Source: an uncultured Flavobacteriales bacterium
GTDB taxonomy: Bacteria; Bacteroidota; Bacteroidia; Flavobacteriales_D; Sanyastnellaceae
DNA length: 64,000 nt
Direction of reading: 5' to 3'
Assembly (NCBI GenBank): GCA_938085105.1
Contig: CALKGK010000012.1
Span: forward strand, 29,232 to 93,231
Within the stretch, counting starts at the first letter, position 1. The number at the start of each line of letters is the position of its first letter. The notes below the pieces were generated by a model. The model was not told where the DNA came from and ran no database searches. It saw nothing but the letters and a program-made list of their open reading frames with translations. The position numbers and the translations under genes are program-made. Positions 57,908 to 64,000 of the stretch are shown here, piece by piece.

Positions 57908-60154
57908 CTATTTGCGGAGGATCTTCTGGAAAATATCTAAAAATTCTTCAACATCACTTGCACTCACACAAAGTGGGGGTTTGATTTTAATAACGCTGTT
58001 TTGCGGACCGTCGGTTCCAACGAGTATCCCGTTCTTTTTAAACTGTCGCTGTATTCCTCGAGCGAGTTCTGGGTTCTCCTTTTTGCTTTTTTCATCTTTC
58101 ACAATATCCAAGCCCAAAAAGAGTCCTTCACCACGAACATCGCCCAATTCTTCAAAGTCCGAAGCCATATTGAGCAATTGTTCTTTCAAGTAATTTCCTA
58201 ACACCCGACTGTTCTCTTGAAGTTGATCTTGCTCGAGAACATCCAAAAGCGCCATTCCTGCTGCACATGAAACAGGGTTTGCTCCATAAGAGCTGAAAAA
58301 TTCCATTCCGTTCGAGAAGGATTCGGCGAGTTCATCGCTAAGAGCAAGCCCGGCAATGGGATGACCATTTCCCATGGATTTCCCCATAACAACCATGTCA
58401 GGTGAAAGCCCCAAACCTTCAAAGGCCCAAAAATGGTTTCCTGTTCTTCCAAATCCTGTTTGTACTTCATCGGCGATGCAATACCCACCGTTTTCGCGAA
58501 CAGCCGCATGAATGGCTTTTGCGTAGCTTGGAGGAAGAGGAACTTGTCCTCCGCATCCAACGATGGATTCTGAGATGAAGCAAGCGGGTTTCACTGATTT
58601 GATGATGGCTATCGCCTCCTCAATTTGTCTTTCCAGCTTGTCTGGATTGCGGTAAAGGTCGGGTAGAGGAAGAACGTGGACATTTTCGGGAGTTCCATTG
58701 CCTCCTTTTCCAGCGTGTTTGTAGTTGGAGATATCAATTCCAGTGCTTGTATGTCCGTGATAACCATGTTCCATCACTAATACAGCTTCACGCTTGGTCT
58801 TTTGTTTCGCGATGCGAATGGCAAGATCACTGGCTGCACTTCCATCATTCACCAAAAACAGTTTGTTAATGGGAGTTTTGAATTTCCCAAGCAAACGTTC
58901 TCCGTATTGATTCATGGTGGGGTGGAGGTAGCGACTGTTGGTGTTGAGCTCTAACAATTGTTGACGAATTGCAGAAATGATTTCAGGTCGCTGATGACCA
59001 GCATGTGGGATGTTGTTGTAAAAGTCGAGATAGCTTGTGCCTTGGTCGTCAAACATGCATTGAAATAGGGCACCTGTCATGACGATCGGACTCGGAGAAT
59101 AGGCCAAACTCATTGCTGAAGGGAAAACAGCATTGCGTTGTTCAAGAAGTTCTTGCATGCTGTCTCTTTCCGCCAAATCAAGGCCACAAGCTTTTCTGAA
59201 GCGATCTTGTACTTCTATTGGGTTGATTTTTGACCACTTTCTCATCAAGGCCCAAGCTGCTCTTTCTGAAACAGTGAGGTAATGGTTCAAAGGTGATTGC
59301 ACCTTTCCTTGCGAAGAATTGAGAATGCTTACGCTGAGTCGAAGACCAACGAGAAGGTGCAATAGATCAACTTCTGCTTGACTCAAACTGGCTTCTTGGC
59401 AATACGCTTCTAAAAAGACTTCTCCAGTATTCAGAGGATGGTCTTGATCCATCATCAAATAGGTGAGGGTAATGGCGATGTCGTATATCCGCGGACCCCA
59501 ACAGGTATCACCGAAATCAATGATCCCAGTGACCTCCTGATGATGTGTCAGGAGGTTCCAGTCATTCCCATCGTTTTGGATGATTTGAGAAGGAAGCCGG
59601 TGCTGAATTGGCAATACTTTTTGCTCGAAAGCCTCCATGTAATGAAGGATGTATCTCCGGTCTTCTTTTGCTTCGACGTACTGAATCTTTTCCCTATTGA
59701 GTTGAGCATAGCTGAGATCCCATATTTGTTTTCGAGCTTCAATTTCATAACTGCGAAAGGGTGCTAATGCAGCATGAAGCTGTGCAGTAAAGCTCCCCAA
59801 GTTGCTCCAGAGATCTTTTCCCGCTTGGTTTTCAGCTAAAAGTTCACCTTCCAAGAAGCTGATTAGTCGCATCAAATACTGTTCTCCATTATGTTCGATG
59901 GAAACGAACCAGGAGTTGGCATCTATGGGAATAGGGCTGGGCGTTTCGTATGGAAAGCGGTCCTGTAGAAATAAAAGGAGGTGCGTTTCTGCAGATATCG
60001 CATCCAATTCTTCTAAATCGTGAAGTTTACAGACAAAGATTCCATCTGGTGTATCAACACGGTAATTGTTCGTTTCATAACCGTTCATTTTAGTGATTTC
60101 AGTGACGGTAAGTCCGAAATGGGTTCCAAGTTTTTCTGCAATAATGCTTTCCAT
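57908..60154 (-). CDS. APH-family kinase fused to class III aminotransferase-like phospho-lyase
   Basis: This 748-residue fusion joins an N-terminal APH-type kinase (about 1-290; Brenner-like 'IIQNDGNDWNLL' and 'GIIDFGDTCWGP') to a PLP-dependent class III domain (about 335-748; 'GYHGHTSTGID', 'CIADEVQTGFGRTG', PLP Lys in 'MGKSMGNGHP'). In mammals the two activities occur as hydroxylysine kinase and 5-phosphohydroxylysine phospho-lyase, and as the ethanolamine-phosphate pair. The fusion suggests one protein that phosphorylates a hydroxyamine and then eliminates phosphate. The exact substrate is inference. It is leaderless from a TACATTTG element. Confidence 0.88.
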   Translation of the reverse strand: MESIIAEKLGTHFGLTVTEITKMNGYETNNYRVDTPDGIFVCKLHDLEELDAISAETHLLLFLQDRFPYETPSPIPIDANSWFVSIEHNGEQYLMRLISFLEGELLAENQAGKDLWSNLGSFTAQLHAALAPFRSYEIEARKQIWDLSYAQLNREKIQYVEAKEDRRYILHYMEAFEQKVLPIQHRLPSQIIQNDGNDWNLLTHHQEVTGIIDFGDTCWGPRIYDIAITLTYLMMDQDHPLNTGEVFLEAYCQEASLSQAEVDLLHLLVGLRLSVSILNSSQGKVQSPLNHYLTVSERAAWALMRKWSKINPIEVQDRFRKACGLDLAERDSMQELLEQRNAVFPSAMSLAYSPSPIVMTGALFQCMFDDQGTSYLDFYNNIPHAGHQRPEIISAIRQQLLELNTNSRYLHPTMNQYGERLLGKFKTPINKLFLVNDGSAASDLAIRIAKQKTKREAVLVMEHGYHGHTSTGIDISNYKHAGKGGNGTPENVHVLPLPDLYRNPDKLERQIEEAIAIIKSVKPACFISESIVGCGGQVPLPPSYAKAIHAAVRENGGYCIADEVQTGFGRTGNHFWAFEGLGLSPDMVVMGKSMGNGHPIAGLALSDELAESFSNGMEFFSSYGANPVSCAAGMALLDVLEQDQLQENSRVLGNYLKEQLLNMASDFEELGDVRGEGLFLGLDIVKDEKSKKENPELARGIQRQFKKNGILVGTDGPQNSVIKIKPPLCVSASDVEEFLDIFQKILRK

Positions 60155-60159
60155 AAGAA

Positions 60160-60167
60160 CAAATGTA
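60160..60167 (-). promoter_or_regulatory. -7 element of the kinase-phospholyase gene
   Basis: Minus-strand TACATTTG is an exact TAnnTTTG match, five bases from the ATG at 60154 (leaderless). The palindrome 60184-60199 is centred about 36 bases upstream of its start. Confidence 0.6.
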
Positions 60168-60183
60168 GTTGATCGAGTTTGTT

Positions 60184-60199
60184 GTGTAATCTAGATTAC
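60184..60199. promoter_or_regulatory. CRP/FNR-like 16-bp palindrome
   Basis: TGTAATCTAGATTACA is a perfect palindrome with TGTAA-N6-TTACA arms, the spacing of CRP-family sites (TGTGA-N6-TCACA). Its centre is about 41.5 bases upstream of the predicted rhodanese start, the classic activator position, and about 36 upstream of the divergent gene. A CRP-family regulator is the likely ligand (inference). Confidence 0.55.
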
Positions 60200-60220
60200 A
60201 AATAAACCCTCTTGTTTTGC

Positions 60221-60228
60221 CTACTTTT
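60221..60228 (+). promoter_or_regulatory. -7 element of the rhodanese gene
   Basis: TACTTTTG is an exact TAnnTTTG match. The predicted start near 60233 leaves a 16-base leader before the ATG. Confidence 0.6.
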
Positions 60229-60248
60229 GTGGAATCAAACTTAGAATT

Positions 60249-60650
60249 ATGAGAATCCTATTTATACTCCTCGCTGGCTTTCTATTTGTACAATGTGGAA
60301 ATGTTGAGCAAAAAAATACGGACCCAAATTTCGTTGCGGAAGATCTAAATGTTGAAGAATTTGCTCAACAAATGAAAGATACTCCGGGTATTGTGCTTGA
60401 CGTTCGAACGCCAGAAGAGGTAAGCCGAGGGAAGATTAAAGGTGCTATGGAAATGGACTTTTACGCAGACGATTTTGATCAGCAATTGGCGAGTCTAGAT
60501 AGTTCTAAAGTGATTTTCGTTTACTGCGCAAAAGGGGGCAGAAGCTCAAAAGCGATGAATAAACTCAGCAACATGGGGTGCAAGACGGTGTACAACCTCG
60601 ATGGAGGTATGGGGGCATGGCTAGGTGCTAAGATGCCCGTTGAAAAATAA
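60249..60650 (+). CDS. Rhodanese-domain lipoprotein
   Basis: This 133-residue protein has a lipobox (LFVQC, Cys16) and a single rhodanese domain (about 38-130) with 'VLDVRTPEEVSRGKIKGAMEM' and active-site loop CAKGGR (Cys97). It probably moves sulfane sulfur or binds thiols in the periplasm. The loop begins with the catalytic Cys and is six residues long, as in sulfurtransferases. It is divergent from the kinase-phospholyase gene across the CRP-like palindrome. Confidence 0.92.
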   Translation: MRILFILLAGFLFVQCGNVEQKNTDPNFVAEDLNVEEFAQQMKDTPGIVLDVRTPEEVSRGKIKGAMEMDFYADDFDQQLASLDSSKVIFVYCAKGGRSSKAMNKLSNMGCKTVYNLDGGMGAWLGAKMPVEK

Positions 60651-60668
60651 GGCATATCGCGTTGAGAA

Positions 60669-61214
60669 CTAGTATACGGTAACTTGTCCGTTAGGACGAA
60701 TTCCGATGACATCGATGCCATCCATCTCAAAATCATCGGCTTCACCGGGGTGGGTGAAGTCAACATGATCTTGAATTTTGCTGCGTTCTTCTTTGCTCAC
60801 TTCGTACAGTTCAATTGCTGCTATGGCTTTCCCAAATTTTTTGCCAAGGGCGGAAATGTAGGTGTGTTTGCTGATCCGAATGCCGATGGAATTTTTTTCT
60901 CCTTGCAGCTCTTGTCGAATGTTCATGCTGTTCTCAAACACGAAGGTGAGCGGCTTCATGGCAGTTTCGAGAAGGTCCCAAGCTACTTCAGGAATATCTT
61001 TAAAATAGCGATTGAGCTTCCGGTCGTCATCCACCAAAAGGGTAGGAGCTTCTTGGTCGTCTTCCGGTAAAATGGAAAGCATTTTTTCTACGGCTATGGA
61101 AGATTGCGCATCACATCCTAAGGCCCATCCCATTTCACAAGGAATGAGTATAACTTTGTTTTCTCGAAGTGCATTGCAGGCTTCCTGCAGAGAGTTTTGA
61201 ATATCGATTGCCAT
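60669..61214 (-). CDS. Divergent Sua5/YrdC-family protein
   Basis: This 181-residue protein resembles threonylcarbamoyl-AMP synthase of the Sua5/YrdC/YwlC family, but the usual PT(D/E)TVYGLG motif reads PCEMGWALG (residues 25-33), and the conserved Lys-x-Arg block after it is weak. The later 'SIGIRISKHTY' (equivalent of GvRxPxH) is only partly kept. So it may not catalyse tRNA threonylcarbamoylation. It is 3 bases downstream of purC and probably co-transcribed. A standard family member may lie elsewhere in the genome. Confidence 0.8.
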   Translation of the reverse strand: MAIDIQNSLQEACNALRENKVILIPCEMGWALGCDAQSSIAVEKMLSILPEDDQEAPTLLVDDDRKLNRYFKDIPEVAWDLLETAMKPLTFVFENSMNIRQELQGEKNSIGIRISKHTYISALGKKFGKAIAAIELYEVSKEERSKIQDHVDFTHPGEADDFEMDGIDVIGIRPNGQVTVY

Positions 61215-61217
61215 GAT

Positions 61218-62162
61218 TTATCCGTTCGCTAAGTAGTCCAATAGGTTGTTTTCAATCCGTTCAGCCAAGTTGTTTGTTTTTGCTTTCACAAAGGGAGTAC
61301 CGGTTACTTTTTCAAACAACTCTATGTATCGTTCACTTACCATGGCAATGAACTCATCGGTCATTTCGGGTATTTCTTGACCATCTCTCCCCATAAAGCC
61401 TTCAGAAATGAGCCATTCCCGCACAAATTCTTTAGACAATTGTTTCTGTTGCTCTCCTTTCGCTTGGCGCTCTTCATAGCCTTCTGAGTAAAAATACCTA
61501 CTGCTGTCTGGGGTATGGATTTCGTCGATGAGTGTGATGATTCCGTTTCGCTTCCCAAATTCATATTTGGTGTCTACTAGGATGAGGCCTTGCTTCGCGG
61601 CGATTTCACTTCCCCTTTTAAACAAAGCTTGGGTAATGCCTTCCAATTTGATGTAATCTTCTTCAGATACAATGCCTTGAGCAATGATTTCTTCTCGCGA
61701 GATGTCTTCGTCATGACCTTCTTCCGCTTTTGTTGATGGAGTAATGATTGGGGAGGGAAGTCGGTCGTGCTCCTTGAGGCCATCGGGTAAGGATACTCCA
61801 CAAAGCACTCTTCCACCTTCTTTATACACCCGCCATGCATGTCCGGTCAAATAACCGCGGATGACCATTTCCACTTTGAACGGTTCGCAAGCATGACCGA
61901 TAGTCACATTTGGATCTGGAGTGGCAATTTTCCAATTGGGAACGATGTCTTCTGTGAGATCTAAAAAACGAGATGCAAGCTGATTCAGAACTTGGCCTTT
62001 GAATGGGATGCCCTTCGGAAGTACCACGTCAAACGCAGAAATTCGATCACTGGCCACCATCAAAATTTGGTCGTTTTTCAGATAGTAAACGTCCCTTACT
62101 TTGCCTTCATATTTCTTTTCCTGACCGGGAAAATTGAAGTCACTCTTAATAATACTGTTCAT
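61218..62162 (-). CDS. purC: SAICAR synthase
   Basis: This 314-residue enzyme makes SAICAR in purine synthesis. It starts 'GKVRDVYYL', includes '[12 protein letters not shown]', '[16 protein letters not shown]', '[13 protein letters not shown]' and 'DTKYEFGKR', which are the ATP and substrate regions. The length matches eukaryotic-like long-form purC. A TATAATTG element (one mismatch) lies near 62179-62186 upstream. It is followed at 3 bases by the Sua5-like gene. Confidence 0.96.
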   Translation of the reverse strand: MNSIIKSDFNFPGQEKKYEGKVRDVYYLKNDQILMVASDRISAFDVVLPKGIPFKGQVLNQLASRFLDLTEDIVPNWKIATPDPNVTIGHACEPFKVEMVIRGYLTGHAWRVYKEGGRVLCGVSLPDGLKEHDRLPSPIITPSTKAEEGHDEDISREEIIAQGIVSEEDYIKLEGITQALFKRGSEIAAKQGLILVDTKYEFGKRNGIITLIDEIHTPDSSRYFYSEGYEERQAKGEQQKQLSKEFVREWLISEGFMGRDGQEIPEMTDEFIAMVSERYIELFEKVTGTPFVKAKTNNLAERIENNLLDYLANG

Positions 62163-62214
62163 CTTTATTTTACTTGCTCAATTATATAATTCTCTTGCTC
62201 CAACTCGTGTGCTC

Positions 62215-62619
62215 TTAGTTTCGAATTAACTCAAAAATCATTTTTCCTTCTGCGGTAATGAAACTCTCACAATAGATGGTATCCTTGGACGCTTTTTTAA
62301 TTTCTACAATATTAGGGTCTTCACCGGCCATTCGAAGAACGATTTCTTGCCTTTCTTCACTTGCGCTAAAAGTACCTCGTTTTCCGTCGGGAAGCCGGGG
62401 TGAAATGATGGTATAGCTGTTGTCTGGGTTGAAGATGTACTGAATGCTATCGCCCCAACTTTTGGTGTATTCCTTGATGTTTGGTGGAATGGATTCCCCA
62501 GAAAAGGAGTCAATGCGCATCTTCCAGTTTCCTGTGATGGATTGATGAAGGGTTTTGGGCGATTCACACCCCGATGCTAAAATCCCAAAGATCAACAGAA
62601 GTCGGTAAACGTTTTTCAT
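62215..62619 (-). CDS. Small lipoprotein, function unknown
   Basis: This 134-residue protein has a lipobox (LIFGILASGC, Cys18) and a beta-rich lipocalin-like domain with 'SITGNWKMRIDSF' and 'YIFNPDNSYTIISP'. I recognise no specific family. The ATG overlaps the PhoH stop by 4 bases (ATGA), so it is translated with PhoH, though there is no evident functional link. Confidence 0.8.
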   Translation of the reverse strand: MKNVYRLLLIFGILASGCESPKTLHQSITGNWKMRIDSFSGESIPPNIKEYTKSWGDSIQYIFNPDNSYTIISPRLPDGKRGTFSASEERQEIVLRMAGEDPNIVEIKKASKDTIYCESFITAEGKMIFELIRN

Positions 62620-63560
62620 TCGTCTTCTTTTTCAAATGCAGTGATGATGCGCTTCACCAATTTGTGTCGAATAACATCCTCACCGGTGAGTCGGATAAAA
62701 CTGATTCCTTCAACGTCCTTCAAGATTCTCAGTACATAAACGAGGCCTGAACCTTGCTTTTTGGGCAAATCAACTTGTGAAGCATCTCCTGTGACAACAA
62801 ATTTAGCTGAACGTCCCATGCGGGTCAAAAACATGCGCATTTGAGCTACAGTGGTGTTTTGAGCTTCATCCAAAATCACAAAGGCTTTGTCCAATGTTCG
62901 CCCACGCATAAAGGCCAAAGGAGCTACTTCAATGACTCCTTTTTCTAGATAATCGGCCACTTTCTCATAAGGGAGCATGTCCAATAAAGCGTCGTACAAG
63001 GGCTGGAGGTAAGGGTCAAGCTTCTCTTTGAGATCGCCTGGCAAGAATCCTAAGTTTTCCCCAGCTTCTACTGCGGGACGAGTTAAGATAATGCGTTTTA
63101 CTTCTTTTTCTTTCAAGGCGCGAACCGCCATGGCTACTGCGGTGTAGGTTTTCCCCGTTCCCGCCGGACCAACGGCAAAGACCATGTCGTCTTTCATGCA
63201 GGCTTCCACGATTTTTCGCTGATTGGGAGTGCGGGCAGTCACTTGATTTCCTCCCGGTCCATATACGAGGATGTCGTCCTTCTTGGCATTCTTTCGAACC
63301 ACTTCACCATCGGCTCCCAGCAACTTTTCAAGCTCTCTTTCTGTCAAGCTCTGGTATTTGTCGAGATGCCAAAAGATCAAGTCGAGCTGTTTATTGAAGC
63401 GCTCAATCTCCGTAGGGTCGCCATAGACCTTGATCTGGTTTCCTCGAGCTACAATTTTCAATTTTGAAAAGTGCTCTTTGATGAGTTTTAGCTTGCTGTC
63501 GTTCGTTCCGTAAAACTCCAGCGGGTCCACTAAAGGAATCGCAATTTCTTTCTCTTGCAA
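62616..63560 (-). CDS. PhoH-family ATPase
   Basis: This 314-residue protein has an N-terminal KH-like region (KIVARGNQIKVYGD) and a P-loop ATPase domain with GPAGTGKT Walker A, 'FVILDEAQN' Walker B and 'VVTGDASQVDLP'. PhoH proteins are RNA/DNA-linked ATPases, induced by phosphate limitation in Escherichia coli. The frame opens at 63626, but a promoter TATTTTTG (63592-63599) lies inside it, so I place the start at the TTG at 63560, where homologues begin. ATG in other frames here is absent. Confidence 0.88.
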   Translation of the reverse strand: MQEKEIAIPLVDPLEFYGTNDSKLKLIKEHFSKLKIVARGNQIKVYGDPTEIERFNKQLDLIFWHLDKYQSLTERELEKLLGADGEVVRKNAKKDDILVYGPGGNQVTARTPNQRKIVEACMKDDMVFAVGPAGTGKTYTAVAMAVRALKEKEVKRIILTRPAVEAGENLGFLPGDLKEKLDPYLQPLYDALLDMLPYEKVADYLEKGVIEVAPLAFMRGRTLDKAFVILDEAQNTTVAQMRMFLTRMGRSAKFVVTGDASQVDLPKKQGSGLVYVLRILKDVEGISFIRLTGEDVIRHKLVKRIITAFEKEDE

Positions 63561-63591
63561 TATGTAGAAATTAACAGTGCATATTTTCAAG

Positions 63592-63599
63592 CAAAAATA
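63592..63599 (-). promoter_or_regulatory. -7 element of phoH-like gene
   Basis: Minus-strand TATTTTTG matches TAnnTTTG exactly, about 30 bases before the TTG start at 63560, and inside the longer frame. It decides the start choice. Confidence 0.5.
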
Positions 63600-63650
63600 A
63601 GTAAATATCTCCCAGTTGATTTGCACCTTTGCATTTGGTGGATAATTAAT

Positions 63651-64000
63651 ATGCGAATCATAACATTGATATCAGACATGGGAATCAAGGATCATGCATT
63701 AGCAGTGGTCAAGGGAGCAATCTATTCCCAACTTCCCGGTGCCATAATTGTGGATATCTCACATTCAGTGAGTCCTTTTGATACCAATCACGCCGCAATG
63801 ATGCTTCGACAAAGTTATTACGAGTTTCCGCAAGGAAGCATCCATGTTATTGGAGTCAACCCAGATTCCTCAGCTGAAATTCCCCATCTAGTGGTGGAAT
63901 ACAACGGGCATTATTTCATTGGTGCTGATAATGGCGTCTTTAGCTTGATTTTCGATAGAACTCCTGACGCGGTGTATGAACTGAATTTGGATTGGGAGTC
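63651..64000 (+). CDS. SAM hydroxide adenosyltransferase family protein, C-terminus cut by window edge
   Basis: The visible 116 residues begin MRIITLISDMG and follow the pattern of SAM hydrolases and halogenases (DUF62/duf-flA family): 'KDHALAVVKGAIYSQLPGAIIVDISHSVSPFD', 'AAMMLRQSYYEFPQGSIHVIGVNPD', and 'FIGADNGVFSLIF'. Most members cleave SAM to adenosine and methionine, while a few use halide. The visible part does not contain the chloride- or fluoride-specific loop that would tell them apart. It is divergent from the phoH-like gene, with 52 bases between its ATG and that gene's -7 element. Confidence 0.9.
   Translation, partial: MRIITLISDMGIKDHALAVVKGAIYSQLPGAIIVDISHSVSPFDTNHAAMMLRQSYYEFPQGSIHVIGVNPDSSAEIPHLVVEYNGHYFIGADNGVFSLIFDRTPDAVYELNLDWE

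Noticed and set aside
1..64000. tRNA genes and CRISPR arrays
   Set aside because: I saw no credible T-arm with a paired acceptor stem, and no regularly spaced identical repeats with unique spacers.

Overview
The window reads as chromosomal DNA of a marine-type member of the Bacteroidota, most likely Flavobacteriales (Cryomorphaceae/Schleiferiaceae-like). The evidence is type IX secretion sorting domains (types A and B), a PorP/SprF protein, many short lipoproteins, a fused CcoN-CcoO cbb3 oxidase, and promoters of the Bacteroidota form TAnnTTTG a few bases upstream of leaderless or near-leaderless starts. No tRNA, rRNA, CRISPR array, insertion sequence or prophage was seen. Both ends of the window cut genes.

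Layout. 1-5.4 kb: a cut SF2 helicase, uracil-DNA glycosylase, a lipoprotein, TPR and WD40 proteins, a 27-residue membrane peptide and hisS. 5.4-5.7 kb: two tandem promoter/terminator units without a gene, candidate small RNAs. 5.7-11.3 kb: meaB, then a FIST-domain sensor, a four-PAS histidine kinase and a single-domain response regulator in one operon. 11.4-14.4 kb: small exported proteins. 14.5-19.2 kb: a type B T9SS surface protein of about 1,240 residues with its PorP/SprF partner. 19.3-21.9 kb: a PadR-PspC operon with a palindromic operator and, divergently, two tiny membrane/lipoprotein genes. 21.9-27.8 kb: a four-gene coupled operon of a LysM protein with a dead transglycosylase fold, two SGNH hydrolases and an MBOAT acyltransferase. 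28-32 kb: an HPt protein plus LytTR regulator, and a beta-barrel plus CotH protein.

32.1-44.7 kb is a cbb3 oxidase island on the minus strand: a 50-codon peptide, ccoI, ccoS, ccoNO, a ccoQ-like peptide, ccoP, ccoG, ccoH, a TauE/SafE-like gene, a radical SAM gene and hemN. Divergent from it, 44.8-51.6 kb holds a PAS histidine kinase, a REC-CRP fusion regulator, an H-NOX nitric-oxide sensor, its hybrid kinase (PAS-PAS-HisKA-HATPase-REC-HPt) and a LytTR regulator. This amounts to a gas-sensing control block beside a high-affinity oxidase. Together with the FIST operon, the window has two candidate NO-sensing routes.

51.6-64 kb: a structured intergenic RNA candidate, a Tat-exported pirin, SRPBCC and YkuK proteins, a cluster of degenerate GCGACGTAAGC repeats, TraB/GumN, DnaJ, CCA-adding enzyme, a kinase-phospholyase fusion, a rhodanese, a divergent Sua5-like protein, purC, PhoH and the start of a SAM hydrolase. 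A perfect 16-bp CRP-like palindrome lies between the two divergent promoters at 60.2 kb.

The items most worth following are the oxidase-adjacent O2/NO signalling block, the pseudo-transglycosylase/MBOAT/SGNH operon, the PadR operator with hidden small genes, the CRP-like palindrome, and the intergenic RNA candidates.
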